From positions 868,001 through 932,000 of the forward strand of contig NZ_AP022593.1 in the NCBI RefSeq assembly GCF_010731815.2: 64,000 nucleotides of DNA, given 5' to 3'. Of this stretch, positions 52,666-62,501 are shown piece by piece. Below the pieces are notes generated by a model. The model did no database searches, was not told the origin of the DNA, and saw only the letters and a program-made list of their open reading frames with translations. Position 1 is the first letter of the stretch, and each line of letters begins with the position of its first letter. The DNA comes from Mycolicibacterium arabiense (GTDB taxonomy: Bacteria; Actinomycetota; Actinomycetes; Mycobacteriales; Mycobacteriaceae). Made by a program: the position numbers and the translations under genes.

Positions 52666-53598
52666 CTACCCGTTGTCCAACGTGGGGATCACGTCGAAGG
52701 GCACGGGCATCTCGAACTCCGATCGCTTCAACCATGCGGAGATGAAGCCGTACTGGAACGCGAGGCCCACCAGGGCATTGGCTGCCAGTTCGCTCACCGG
52801 TCGGCCCAATTCGGCGCGCACGGTCGTCCAGGCCTCACCGGCCGACAGGCGAGCCGACGACTGCTCGCCCCTGCTCAGGTCGTCGTTGCGGTGCACCCAG
52901 CGCAGGTATGCGTTGCTGTGACCGTAGCGCTTCCACTGACTGCCCATGTCGCGCATCGCAGTACGCGGCTCCCACTCCATCAGGACGCGGGTATCGGTCC
53001 CTATCGTCCCGAGCCCCTGTTCCTGGATCCGCCAGCAGATGTCGAGGTCGCCACCGCCACGCATCTGCCTGAAGCCTCCGACCTTCGCGAACGCGATCCG
53101 GTCGATGCCGAGGTTCGCCGTCGGGTAGTAGTCGGGCTTGGGCGGCACCATCCCGATGGTGGCCTTCATCGCCCCACCCCCGCGGGGCAGCATGAACGGC
53201 TGCATCGCGGCGGCCATGCGTGCTGCGATGGTCGCTCCGGTGACGGTGCGAACGTTGGTGCAGGACAGCGCGACTCCCGGCTGCCGCTGGAGTTCGCGAT
53301 GCGCGTCGAGCAGCCCCGGCAACGGTCGGCACCGCCCATCGGTGAAGAGGAGGATGTCGGCGCGGGACTCGCTGGCGGCGAGTTGGCGGGCGTAGTACGG
53401 CCCGCGACTGTTCGTCACGGTGACGACGTTGGCGCCCAGGGACCGCGCCACGGCAGCGGTGTCGTCGGTGGACGCGTCGTCCACGACGGTCACGCGATCA
53501 CCGTCGGCCAGCTGATCGAGTATGGGCCGAAGCAGTTTCGGTAGGTGATCGGCCATGTCCCGAACCGGGATGATCACCTCGATCGTCTGCCCCACCAT
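52666..53598 (-). CDS. Family 2 glycosyltransferase
   Basis: 310 residues. GT-A fold: IEVIIPVRDMADHLPKLL, VTVVDDASTDDT. The usual DXD is DGR (LLFTDGRCRPLPG). MRGGGDLDICWRIQEQG corresponds to the ED acceptor region. The C-terminus has one weak hydrophobic segment. ATG 53598 has AGGAGAG upstream. 11 nt from drrC, convergent. Sugar donor unknown. Confidence 0.85.
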   Translation of the reverse strand: MVGQTIEVIIPVRDMADHLPKLLRPILDQLADGDRVTVVDDASTDDTAAVARSLGANVVTVTNSRGPYYARQLAASESRADILLFTDGRCRPLPGLLDAHRELQRQPGVALSCTNVRTVTGATIAARMAAAMQPFMLPRGGGAMKATIGMVPPKPDYYPTANLGIDRIAFAKVGGFRQMRGGGDLDICWRIQEQGLGTIGTDTRVLMEWEPRTAMRDMGSQWKRYGHSNAYLRWVHRNDDLSRGEQSSARLSAGEAWTTVRAELGRPVSELAANALVGLAFQYGFISAWLKRSEFEMPVPFDVIPTLDNG

Positions 53599-53653
53599 GA
53601 TTCACTCTCCTCGTCGCGACTGCTGATCGGCGGCACCGCTGCGCTGGCCTACG

Positions 53654-54970
53654 TCAGGCCTTCGGTCCACCACGGCCGAGGCCGAACATCTGCCATCCGG
53701 CGTCGGACCAGTACTGGCGGTCGATCGCGTTGCGGGTGTCGAGGAGCCGTGGCTCTCTGACGACCGATCGGAAGGCCACCGGATCGATGGTGCAGTATTC
53801 CTCCCACTCGGTCGCCAACACGATGAGATCGGCGTTCCGGCAGGCCGCTTCGGCGCTGTCGAAGTAACCGAGCGTCGGGAACCGTGCCCTGGCATTCTCG
53901 ATGGCCTTCGGGTCGTGCACCCGAACGTCGGCGCCCTTGAGGTGCATGGCTGCGGCCACGTTCAGCGCAGGCGAATCGCGGACGTCGTCGCTGTTGGGCT
54001 TGAACGCGGCGCCCAGCACTGCGATGCTCTTGCCGAGGAACTCTCCCCCGACCGCTGCACGGGCCACCTCGACGGCCTTCTCGCGCTGACGGATGTTGAT
54101 CTTGTCGACCTCGTGCAAGAACCTCAGCGCGTGCGACGCGCCCAGCTCGCCGGCCCTTGCACTGAAGGCGCGGATGTCCTTCGGCAGGCACCCGCCACCG
54201 AAACCCAAGCCCGCGTTGAGGAATCGTGCGCCGATGCGGTCGTCGTAACCCAGTGCGCGACTGAGCGTGACGACGTCCGCGTCGACGAGGTCGCATACCT
54301 CGGCCATGGCGTTGATGAACGAGATCTTGGTCGCCAGGAACGCGTTGGCAGCAACCTTCACCAACTCCGACGTCGCGAGGTCCGACGTCAGGTGCGGCGT
54401 TCCGGCGTCGATGATCGGCCCGTAGACCTCCTGCAGCGTCTTCTCGGCATGTTCGGACGTGACGCCGAACACGAGCCGGTCCGGCCGCAACGTGTCCTCG
54501 ATGGCCTTGCCCTCACGGAGGAACTCCGGATTCCACGCCAATTCGAGACCCAGCGGCGACGTCGCCAGTTCGGCCGCGAGGCGCTGCGCCGTGCCGACCG
54601 GAACCGTCGACTTTCCGACGATCAGGCCGTCGCAATCGGCGTTCTCGGCGACCATCCTGAATGCTCCGTCGACGTACTGGACGTCGGCCGCGTCAGAGCC
54701 TGGCAACTGCGGCGTTCCGACGCACACGAAGTGCACCGTTGCGCCAGAGACCGCCTCTACGGGCGATTTGGTGAACCGCAGCCGACCCGTGGCCAGCACG
54801 GTGCCGAGCAGCTCGTCGAAACCCGGCTCGTAGAACGGCGAGGAACCGGCCGACAGCATGTCGATCTTCGAGGCATCGGTGTCGTAGGCGACCACGTCGT
54901 GCCCGAGGTGCGCCATGCAGACGGCGTGAACGGCACCCAGGTAGCCCGTTCCAATCACGCTCATTCTCAT
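53654..54970 (-). CDS. UDP-glucose 6-dehydrogenase
   Basis: 438 residues. Oxidises UDP-glucose to UDP-glucuronate. Rossmann motif VIGTGYLGAVHA, STVPVGTAQ, EFLREGKAIED and catalytic Cys in GFGGGCLPKDIRAF. Upstream of the GT2 gene, 55 nt apart, on one transcript. ATG 54970, with ATG 54964 possible. Confidence 0.93.
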   Translation of the reverse strand: MRMSVIGTGYLGAVHAVCMAHLGHDVVAYDTDASKIDMLSAGSSPFYEPGFDELLGTVLATGRLRFTKSPVEAVSGATVHFVCVGTPQLPGSDAADVQYVDGAFRMVAENADCDGLIVGKSTVPVGTAQRLAAELATSPLGLELAWNPEFLREGKAIEDTLRPDRLVFGVTSEHAEKTLQEVYGPIIDAGTPHLTSDLATSELVKVAANAFLATKISFINAMAEVCDLVDADVVTLSRALGYDDRIGARFLNAGLGFGGGCLPKDIRAFSARAGELGASHALRFLHEVDKINIRQREKAVEVARAAVGGEFLGKSIAVLGAAFKPNSDDVRDSPALNVAAAMHLKGADVRVHDPKAIENARARFPTLGYFDSAEAACRNADLIVLATEWEEYCTIDPVAFRSVVREPRLLDTRNAIDRQYWSDAGWQMFGLGRGGPKA

Positions 54971-55363
54971 TCAGCTCAACTCCACGCTCTACCAGTAAGT
55001 TCGGACCACGCACATCGGGTGTCAGTACATCACACGGCACGGCGTCAGCGTCATGTCGCGTGATGCGCACCAGGGCACGCGCACCGTTGCTCAGCAACTC
55101 CCCCGAACCACGTCCGTGCTTGCTGAGCCACGCACCGCGGACGCCAGACGACCACCTGAATACGCAACCAATCGACGGGGGCAACTAGACGTACCCGTCT
55201 ACCTCTCGTCACGCCGGTGAACATCGGATACGGCACCGCGCTCGACACGCCACCTGCTGCTACCGTTGGCACGGCGTAGGACCGCGGTGCTGAGTCGATA
55301 CCCGGTGGGAGAAGCTGTGTTTGAGCGAACTGGCTACCAGTTCGACACGAGCGGAACTACGAA
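54971..55363. other. 393-nt divergent intergenic region
   Basis: No gene seen. Contains an inverted repeat GCTCAGCAA (55089-55097) / TTGCTGAGC (55120-55128) and the 19-bp palindrome at 55326-55344. Presumably carries the promoters of the UDP-glucose dehydrogenase and glycosyltransferase genes. Confidence 0.5.
55326..55344. promoter_or_regulatory. Perfect 19-bp inverted repeat before the GT gene
   Basis: CGAACTGG-CTA-CCAGTTCG, 8-nt arms, ending 19 nt before the TTG start of the glycosyltransferase. Operator-like. Confidence 0.5.
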
Positions 55364-56449
55364 TTGACGTCGGCGAAGATCACGCGGGCACGGCCCGACG
55401 TTCGCGTCCTGGCGTGGCCGCGGTGGTTCGACAACCCCTATCTGCCAAGCCTCGTGGATGGACTCAACCGAGAGGGATTGCGCTCCGGTTCGGCACCCAT
55501 GCTGCTCGCCGCGACCATGCGGCTGCGCGAGGGTGACTGGCTCCACGTGCACTGGCCGGGCGAGACCCACACCCACGCTGCGCGATGGAGGTACGAACTC
55601 GGCGCGAGGACGGTGCACGCCCAGTTGCGCCACCTCAAGCGTCGCGGCGTCCGAATCGCATGGACCGCCCACAATCTGCTGCCGCACGACGATCCCCATC
55701 CCGACCTCGGTCACCGGGCCAGACGCGACCTACTCGGGATGGCCGACCACGTCTTCGTCCACTTCGAGGGCGCCCGCGCCGAACTGACGAGGGAATTCGG
55801 ATACACCGGCCCCAGCACCGTCGTCCATCACCCCAGCTACGTGGACGCCTATCCCGCGCCGCCGCCGCAGCAGACAGCCCGCGAGGCCCTGGGTCTGCCG
55901 GAACGGGGATTCGTGGCACTGGCATTCGGGCGCATCCGGCCGTACAAGGGCCTCGACACGCTCGTCGCCGCGTTCCGCCGGTGCGCGGGAGAAGACGATC
56001 GCCTGGTCATCGCGGGGTCGCCACTGGGCCCGGTGCACCCGAGCGTGAAGTCGGCAGCCGACGATCCGCGAATCATCCTGCGAGCGCGCAAGATTCCCGA
56101 TGCGCAGGTACCGACGTACTTCGCGGCCGCCGACGTCGCCGCGATCACCCACCGCGCCTTCTTCACCTCGGGCAGCGCGCTGCTCAGCCTCAGCATGGGC
56201 TGCCCGATCGTGGGTCCGCCGGTGAACCACCTGGCCGACCTCGCCGGTGACCACCGACTGTTCCCCGCCGACCTCAGCACGGACGGCTTGACGGAGGCCT
56301 TGCGGCGGGCACGCGACGAGACACCGTCGGTCGATCGGACGGCCATCCGCGGCTGGGCCCGGGAACACGGCACGTGGCAGACCGCGACCGACACGATCGC
56401 GGCCGTCCTGTGCGACCGCAGCGGAAACGAGTCCGGTTCGTCGAACTGA
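55364..56449 (+). CDS. GT-B glycosyltransferase (GT4-like)
   Basis: 361 residues. N-terminal acceptor domain with WLHVHWPGETHTH and WTAHNLLPHD; C-terminal donor domain LAFGRIRPYKGLDTLVAAF, then LSLSMGCPIVGPP. The HWP motif also occurs in glucuronosyl- and mannosyltransferases of exopolysaccharides; with a UDP-glucose dehydrogenase next to it glucuronyl transfer is plausible but unproven. TTG 55364 is the only start near the homologous N-terminus. Confidence 0.8.
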   Translation: MTSAKITRARPDVRVLAWPRWFDNPYLPSLVDGLNREGLRSGSAPMLLAATMRLREGDWLHVHWPGETHTHAARWRYELGARTVHAQLRHLKRRGVRIAWTAHNLLPHDDPHPDLGHRARRDLLGMADHVFVHFEGARAELTREFGYTGPSTVVHHPSYVDAYPAPPPQQTAREALGLPERGFVALAFGRIRPYKGLDTLVAAFRRCAGEDDRLVIAGSPLGPVHPSVKSAADDPRIILRARKIPDAQVPTYFAAADVAAITHRAFFTSGSALLSLSMGCPIVGPPVNHLADLAGDHRLFPADLSTDGLTEALRRARDETPSVDRTAIRGWAREHGTWQTATDTIAAVLCDRSGNESGSSN

Positions 56450-56474
56450 GCCGCAGCGCGTGCCTTCTCGGCCG

Positions 56475-59400
56475 CTAGGGGTTGTCGTCCCGATCGCCCC
56501 ACGCCAGCCGTACCGAACTCGCCGTATGCACAGCGGTCGCGTAGCCGTCGTCGGTGTCCACGACGTCGTCGTCGCCGTCGTCATCGGGAACACGGCCGCT
56601 CCGGATCGGCCCCGTGTCGGCGTCACCGTGCTCGTCGAACCACTCCTGGTCGACGCCGTCGGCGTCCGCGGCGCGCTTGGCGCGTGCCAGCGCGAGTAAT
56701 TGGCGCGGGGTCTTCGACGGCCACCAGTTCGCGTCGCCCACCATCACGGCCAGGGCCGGCACCGTGATCGTCCGCACGATGAAGGTGTCCAGCAGCAAAC
56801 CGACGCCGATGATGAAGCCGAGCTGCACCACGGTCGCCAGGCTGCTCACCGTCAGCGCCAGCATCGACGCGGCGAAGATGAGCCCGGCCGACGTGATGAC
56901 ACCGCCGGTGGCGCCCACGGTCTTGATCACCGCGGACGGCACACCGAGTTTCGCCTCGTCGCGGATGCGTGAGATGAGCAGCAGGTTGTAGTCGGCACCC
57001 ACCGCCACCAGCACCAGGAACGCCATACCTCCGACGCTCCAATAGATGTCCTGATCCAGGATCACCTGGAAGAACAACACGCCGATGCCCATCGCGGACA
57101 CGTAGGACAGCACCACAGAGAGCATCAGGTAGACCGGCGCCACCACTGCCCGCAGGATGAGCGCCAGGATCAGGAAGACGACGACCAGCGTCATGATGAT
57201 GATGTAGCGCAGATCCGCGTTGTAGTGGTTGCGCATTTCGTTGTTGAAGGCCGAGAACCCGACCATCCTGATGTCGGCGTTCTGCAGGCTCGTGTTCGGC
57301 CGCGCACTGTTGGCAGCGTCGACGATCTCGTCGACCTGGTCCATGGCCTCGACGCCGAACGGGTTCAACCCCGTCTGGACCAGATAGCGGACGGTGTGCC
57401 CGTCCTCGGAGACGAAGAGTTCCGCCGCCTTCTGGAACTCCTTCTGGGTGAGGATCTGCGGCGGAATGTAGAAGCCGGACATGGCCGGGTCGCTCGCGTC
57501 GCGCTTCATGGCCAGCAGGAAGCTCGAGGCCTGATCGAGGCCACCACCCATGTTGCGCGTCTGATCGACCAACAGCTTGACGCCGTCGGCGAGCTGATTA
57601 CTCGAGTCGGCGAGTTTGTTCACACTGGTGCGCAGCTCGCCCAGCCTGCGGTCGAGGTCGTCCTCGTCCTCGATCCCCAGCTGCTGCAGACCCCCCAGCG
57701 CCCGTTCAAGGTTCGAGCCGACGTCGCGGATGACGTCGTCGACGCGGTCGGTGCCCTTCGTCTCCCTCAGGCCCCTGCTCAGCGCCTCCAGGTAGGCGAC
57801 ATCGGCCTCGTTGTAGCCGTCCACCCTGCGTTGCAGTTCCGCCCGAGCCGCCACGCAGGCGGGATCGATGTTGCAGGCCACGTTGTTGTTGAGGGCGACG
57901 AGCATCGACTTCGACGACCGGTAGGCGTCGGTGACCTGCTCGAGGCTGTCGCCCAGCGAGTCGCCCACCGACTGCATGTTCGCCAGCAGACTCGCCTGCT
58001 GCTCGAGTTCGGCGAAGGTGACGTCGTCACCCATGGCCTCCTTGATGGCGATCAGCCCGCCGACCACTTCGCGGATCGACGCGAAGGAGCCCAGCACCTG
58101 GTCGCGGAACTGGTTGTGCACGTCGGCGAGTTGCCGGGCGCCGTTGCTCAGCAGGTTCAGGTTGTTGTTGTTGTCCTCGATCAGCCCGGACGCGTCGGCC
58201 AGCTTGGAGCCGACCTCGCCGGCCTGATAGGTGGACTTCGCCTCGTTCAGCATCTCCCCGGTGGGGCGGGTGATACCGCGCACGATGTCGATGCCAGGCA
58301 CCTGGGCGACGCGCTGCGCCATCTGCTCCAGGTCCGCCAACGACTTCGGCGATCGCAGGTCGACGTTCGGGTCGTGGACCATGATGAACTGCTGCATCGT
58401 GGTGCTGACCGGGAAGTGCTTGGTCAGGGCGTCGTAGCCCTTGTTGCTCGCCGCGTCGGCGGGGATGTTCTTGCGGTCGTCGTAGTTGTACTGCACGAAG
58501 GCGGTACAGGCAGCCAGCGCCAGCAGCACCGCCAGGCTCGCCACCAGGTGGATCCTCGGCCGTCGCACGATGTGCACGGCGGACTTGCGCCAGAAACGCC
58601 CCGTGAGGTCCTTCTTGACCTTCACCCAGCCGCGCCGCCCGGCGAGCACCATGAGGGCAGGCAGGACCGTCAGCGAACCCAGCACGCCGATCAGGATGGT
58701 GACCGCCAGCGATGGACCCACGGTGAGGAAGACGCCGAGGGTCGCGAACGACAGACCCATGAAGGTCAGGGCAACCGTCGCCGCGGAGCCGGTGATCACC
58801 TCGCCGATCGTCGCGATCGATCTGACGACGGCTTCGTCCGAGCCCATCCCGTTGCGCAGACATTCCTGATATCGGCTGAACAGGAACACGGCGTAGTCGA
58901 CCCCGGCACCCATCATCATGCCGGTCATCAAGATCATCGTCTGCGGGCCCAGTGGCAAGCCCAACTCACCCAGCCCGGCGACCACCTGCTGGGCGACGGC
59001 CATCGAGATGCCGATGGTGATCAGCGGCATCAACATCGCGACCAGGTTGCGATAGACGATGATCAGGATCGTCAGAATCGTGACGACCGTGGAGACTTCG
59101 ATGATCAGCTGATCGCGGGCGCCGATCTCGTTCAGGTCGTCGAACGTCGCCGCTCCGCCCACGACGTTGACTTGCAACGACGAGCCTGCCGTCGTCTCCT
59201 GGACGATCTTCAGGGCAGCGCGGTACGCCTTCTGGCCCGACCCGGAACCCATCGTTCCAGCCAAGCTGATCGGCAGGGTCCAGGCCTTCTTGTCCTCGCT
59301 GGTCATCGCCTGGCGGAGTTCGGGGATCGTCACGAAGTTCTGCGTGGACTTCACGTTCGTCGTGTCGCCGGCCAGTGCCTCGACGAGTCGCCGGTACACC

Positions 59401-59708
59401 TCCTCGTCCGCCGGGGTGAGCTCGTCGTCCTTCGACAGCACGACCACCGCGACGTTGCCGCCGTCGGCCCCCTTGAAGGCCTCCTTCATCAACGCGGTCG
59501 ACGCGAGCATCGGCGAACCCTCCGGCAGGAGGGCGGGCGGATTCTTCTGCGAGACCACGAGCAGGGGGCTGATGGTCAGGAAGAGCACGACTGCCAGCGA
59601 CACCCAGAAGACGAGGATCGCGATGGGTCGCCGAACCACGAATCGCCCAAGCGATTCGAACGCCCCATGTACAGAGGCGCCACGGGCATCGGCGCGGCTG
59701 AACACCAT
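56475..59708 (-). CDS. MmpL-family lipid transporter
   Basis: 1077 residues. RND transporter with 12 helices. Proton-relay Asp-Tyr pairs: AGVDYAVFLFSRYQE and VGADYNLLLISRIRDE. A long periplasmic region between helices 7 and 8 (about 430-750) is coiled-coil-rich, as in MmpL4/10/12-type proteins that export surface glycolipids, unlike shorter MmpL3-type loops. No mmpS gene adjacent. ATG 59708. Confidence 0.92.
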   Translation of the reverse strand: MVFSRADARGASVHGAFESLGRFVVRRPIAILVFWVSLAVVLFLTISPLLVVSQKNPPALLPEGSPMLASTALMKEAFKGADGGNVAVVVLSKDDELTPADEEVYRRLVEALAGDTTNVKSTQNFVTIPELRQAMTSEDKKAWTLPISLAGTMGSGSGQKAYRAALKIVQETTAGSSLQVNVVGGAATFDDLNEIGARDQLIIEVSTVVTILTILIIVYRNLVAMLMPLITIGISMAVAQQVVAGLGELGLPLGPQTMILMTGMMMGAGVDYAVFLFSRYQECLRNGMGSDEAVVRSIATIGEVITGSAATVALTFMGLSFATLGVFLTVGPSLAVTILIGVLGSLTVLPALMVLAGRRGWVKVKKDLTGRFWRKSAVHIVRRPRIHLVASLAVLLALAACTAFVQYNYDDRKNIPADAASNKGYDALTKHFPVSTTMQQFIMVHDPNVDLRSPKSLADLEQMAQRVAQVPGIDIVRGITRPTGEMLNEAKSTYQAGEVGSKLADASGLIEDNNNNLNLLSNGARQLADVHNQFRDQVLGSFASIREVVGGLIAIKEAMGDDVTFAELEQQASLLANMQSVGDSLGDSLEQVTDAYRSSKSMLVALNNNVACNIDPACVAARAELQRRVDGYNEADVAYLEALSRGLRETKGTDRVDDVIRDVGSNLERALGGLQQLGIEDEDDLDRRLGELRTSVNKLADSSNQLADGVKLLVDQTRNMGGGLDQASSFLLAMKRDASDPAMSGFYIPPQILTQKEFQKAAELFVSEDGHTVRYLVQTGLNPFGVEAMDQVDEIVDAANSARPNTSLQNADIRMVGFSAFNNEMRNHYNADLRYIIIMTLVVVFLILALILRAVVAPVYLMLSVVLSYVSAMGIGVLFFQVILDQDIYWSVGGMAFLVLVAVGADYNLLLISRIRDEAKLGVPSAVIKTVGATGGVITSAGLIFAASMLALTVSSLATVVQLGFIIGVGLLLDTFIVRTITVPALAVMVGDANWWPSKTPRQLLALARAKRAADADGVDQEWFDEHGDADTGPIRSGRVPDDDGDDDVVDTDDGYATAVHTASSVRLAWGDRDDNP

Positions 59709-59868
59709 GTGAGGTTACACCGACCAGCTACCGTCAGTCCTCGGTTGACGTGTCGCCTCAGGCGTCTCTCAGCAACGTGCATTGTCGGGACGTGCTGTAA
59801 TCGTGTGTGCTTCGAGCGAAATCGGGAAAGTCGTTCCAAAACTGCGCTCTTTCATACCAATCGGCGAA

Positions 59869-61152
59869 ATGCGTGGTCAGCCCGGGATTGGTTGCGTGGT
59901 GACGCAGAAGACGTTCGTGATCGCCGTGCACGGCACTCGCGGCGACGTCGAGCCATGCGCGGCGGCAGCACTCGAACTCCAGCGCCGGGGGCACTGCGTG
60001 CGCATGGCCGTACCCCCCAACCTGACCGCGTTCGTCGAATCGGTCGGCCTCGGGCCTGCGGCAACGTACGGAGTCGACTCGCAGAAGCAGCTGGAAGCCG
60101 ACATCTTCAAGGACTGGTGGAAGTTTCAGAACCCGATGACGGTGTTGCGGCGCAGTCGCGAGTACGTCACCGAGGGCTGGTCGGAGATGAACGACACCCT
60201 GGTGGCAAACGCGAAGGACGCCGACCTGATCCTCACCGGCACCACGTATCAGGAGGTCGCGGCCAATGTGGCCGAGGCGCTGCACATCCCGCTCGCGGCG
60301 CTGCACTACTTCCCCTGCCGCGAGAACGGCCAGGTACTCCCCGTGCCGCTGCCCCGGCCGGTGCTGCACGCCGGCTGGTCGACGGCGGAATGGGCGCACT
60401 GGAAGGTCCTGAGCAAGGCGGAGAACGACCAGCGCGAGGCGCTCGGGCTGCCGCCGGCGAAGACGCGCGCCATCCGCCGCATCGTCGAGGGCGGCGCGTT
60501 GGAGATCCAGGCCTACGACGAGGTGTTCTTCCCCGGACTCGCCGAGGAGTGGCGGGGCGTTCGTCCCCTGGTCGGGTCGCTGTCACTCGAACTGCCGGCT
60601 GCCGACGACGATGACGTCCTGGCCTGGATTGCCACGGGCACTCCGCCGATCTACTTCGGTTTCGGCAGCATGCCGGTCGAGTCACCCGCGGACGCCGTCG
60701 CCATGATCACCGCCGTCTGTGCCGATCTCGGCGAACGTGCGCTGATCAGCAGCGGCGTCTGGGACGTCGCCGACCTGCCACGCAGCGACGACGTCAAACT
60801 GGTCGGCGCGGTCAATCACTCGAAGGTCTTCCCGGGTTGCCGGGCCGTCGTACACCACGGTGGCGCAGGCACCGTCGCCGCGAGCGTCCGCTCCGGCGTG
60901 CCGACGGTGGTGCTCTGGGTGTCCGCCGATCAGCCGGTCTGGGCGGGGAAGGTGAATCGTCTGGGAGTCGGCGTGGCCCGGCGCTTCTCGAGTACCGATG
61001 CCCGCTCGTTGACGAAGGCGCTGCGGACGGCGATGAGCCCCGCATGCCAGGAGCGCGCCCGCGAGGCAGCCACCCGGATGACCTCACCCGCGCGATCCGC
61101 GTCGACCACGGCAGACCTCCTCGAGGAGGCGGCAGACCGGGGGCGCGACTAG
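59869..61152 (+). CDS. GPL-type family 1 glycosyltransferase (Rv1524/Rv1526c type)
   Basis: About 427 residues. Begins FVIAVHGTRGDVEPCAAAAL, the start of the mycobacterial glycopeptidolipid/phenolic-glycolipid glycosyltransferases; donor motif VVHHGGAGTVAASVRSGVP. Transfers a deoxysugar or glucose to a lipid in that family. Start uncertain: ATG 59869 used here, GTG 59899 by homology. A TGTAAT -10 is near 59795. Confidence 0.88.
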   Translation: MRGQPGIGCVVTQKTFVIAVHGTRGDVEPCAAAALELQRRGHCVRMAVPPNLTAFVESVGLGPAATYGVDSQKQLEADIFKDWWKFQNPMTVLRRSREYVTEGWSEMNDTLVANAKDADLILTGTTYQEVAANVAEALHIPLAALHYFPCRENGQVLPVPLPRPVLHAGWSTAEWAHWKVLSKAENDQREALGLPPAKTRAIRRIVEGGALEIQAYDEVFFPGLAEEWRGVRPLVGSLSLELPAADDDDVLAWIATGTPPIYFGFGSMPVESPADAVAMITAVCADLGERALISSGVWDVADLPRSDDVKLVGAVNHSKVFPGCRAVVHHGGAGTVAASVRSGVPTVVLWVSADQPVWAGKVNRLGVGVARRFSSTDARSLTKALRTAMSPACQERAREAATRMTSPARSASTTADLLEEAADRGRD

Positions 61153-62501
61153 ATGATCGTCGCCTTGAGTTCCAGCGTGGCGAGCGTCTCGGTCACCCGG
61201 TCCCCCAGCCATTCTCGCGTGTTGTCGGCGCCCACCTCGTAGCCCACGACACCGATCGAGATGAAGGTCGACGTGCGGCCTGCCGCCAGGACCAGCTGGC
61301 CTCCGGTGCGCTCGATCGTGGCACGCGAGACGTTCTGGTCCATCGGCCGGAACAGGACGTAATCGGCAGCGCTGCCGTCGATCCGCAGCATCTCCGCCGG
61401 TACCTCGCCGAGGTTGGAACAGGACACGGGGAGATCACCGAACAGCACGTCGGCGGTGCGCCGGACCGCCCGCTTCGGTACGTAGGGCGTGATGGGCAGC
61501 AGCAGGTGGGTGTCATCGGGGACGTCGCGCACCACCGCGAAGGCCTCTCGCACAGCGGATCTGGTCCCGGCGAGGTCGGTGGTCACGTCGGACGGGTCGA
61601 TCGTCGCCGTCGCGATCTTCATGGCGTTGCCGCGCAGATCGTCGTCGCCGGCCCGGTCGCTGATCGCAATCAGGGTGGTCACCGTGCCGTCGTCGCGGAC
61701 GCGCCCGAGCCGCTTGCCCAGCAACGCCCCGAATCCCGCGAGCAACGAATACGTCGTACCACCAAGCGCTTCGGCGCGAGCGTCCCAGTCCCGTGCATCG
61801 ACGATCGCGGACACCGCGGGCAACACGACGTCGCCGTCGGGCACGTGGGCAGCCGGCGGCCGGGATGCGCCGGAGGAGGAGGAGATCTCGCCACGCTTGC
61901 CGTAGGCGAACTTGGCGGCGTGCACGACCGTGCGACCGAAGTCAGGGAGATCGCGGACGACCTGCCGAACGTCGGACGTGAACCTTTTGCGCCGGGGCCG
62001 GGCCGCGGGCATGTCGTAGCCGAAGTCGCGCCGCCCGCCATCGACGGCCTCTGCCATGGCCAGCAGTGAGCCGCCGCCGTCGAGTAGGCAGTGCGACAAC
62101 ACCAGGGTCACCGCGGACGTGCCGTCGCTCATCGGCAGCACGCCCAGATGCCACCCGGGGCCGTGCACGGGATCGACCGGGGTCTGCGACCGTTCCTCGA
62201 TCCACGCGCCGAGTTGGCCCGGCGGCCGCGGGTCGGCGACGTCCAGCGGCGCGGGCGCCCCGGCTGCCGACACCCAGCGGTGGCGACCGAAGGGCAGGAC
62301 GGAGTGCTCGATCAGCCGAGCCGCCAAACCCTGGCCGAAGTGGGCGTGGAAGCGCCGGAGGCCGTCCATGTCGACTTGGCGCTCGTACACCCAGACGAAC
62401 TGGGCCAGCTGTTGCCGCCCGGTGGCCGCGAACGACAGGTACGTCGCCTGGTCGATGTAGGCCAGACGGTCGTCACTGTCGGCGAGACGACCTCGGCTCA
62501 C
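61149..62501 (-). CDS. Acyltransferase-like (WS/DGAT- or PapA-like) protein 1
   Basis: 450 residues. LAYIDQATYLSFAATGRQQ, LPFGRHRWVSA, active-site motif SHCLLDGGG (HxxxDG kept, first His of HHxxxDG is Ser) and VSCSNLGEVPAEM. Two-lobed CoA-dependent acyltransferase fold inferred. GTG 62501 overlaps the preceding paralog's stop (GTGA). Could acylate the glycolipid made by neighbours; not shown. Confidence 0.75.
   Translation of the reverse strand: MSRGRLADSDDRLAYIDQATYLSFAATGRQQLAQFVWVYERQVDMDGLRRFHAHFGQGLAARLIEHSVLPFGRHRWVSAAGAPAPLDVADPRPPGQLGAWIEERSQTPVDPVHGPGWHLGVLPMSDGTSAVTLVLSHCLLDGGGSLLAMAEAVDGGRRDFGYDMPAARPRRKRFTSDVRQVVRDLPDFGRTVVHAAKFAYGKRGEISSSSGASRPPAAHVPDGDVVLPAVSAIVDARDWDARAEALGGTTYSLLAGFGALLGKRLGRVRDDGTVTTLIAISDRAGDDDLRGNAMKIATATIDPSDVTTDLAGTRSAVREAFAVVRDVPDDTHLLLPITPYVPKRAVRRTADVLFGDLPVSCSNLGEVPAEMLRIDGSAADYVLFRPMDQNVSRATIERTGGQLVLAAGRTSTFISIGVVGYEVGADNTREWLGDRVTETLATLELKATII

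Noticed and set aside
54971..55320. tRNA or small RNA gene in the largest divergent gap of the lipid region
   Set aside because: No cloverleaf, GGTTCGAAT-type T-arm or strong terminator seen; only scattered inverted repeats.
57225..60614. Open frame of over 1,100 codons on the plus strand opposite mmpL
   Set aside because: It is a high-GC shadow of the MmpL gene; its translation is rich in Arg, His and Gln with no domain, while the minus strand gives a full MmpL protein.
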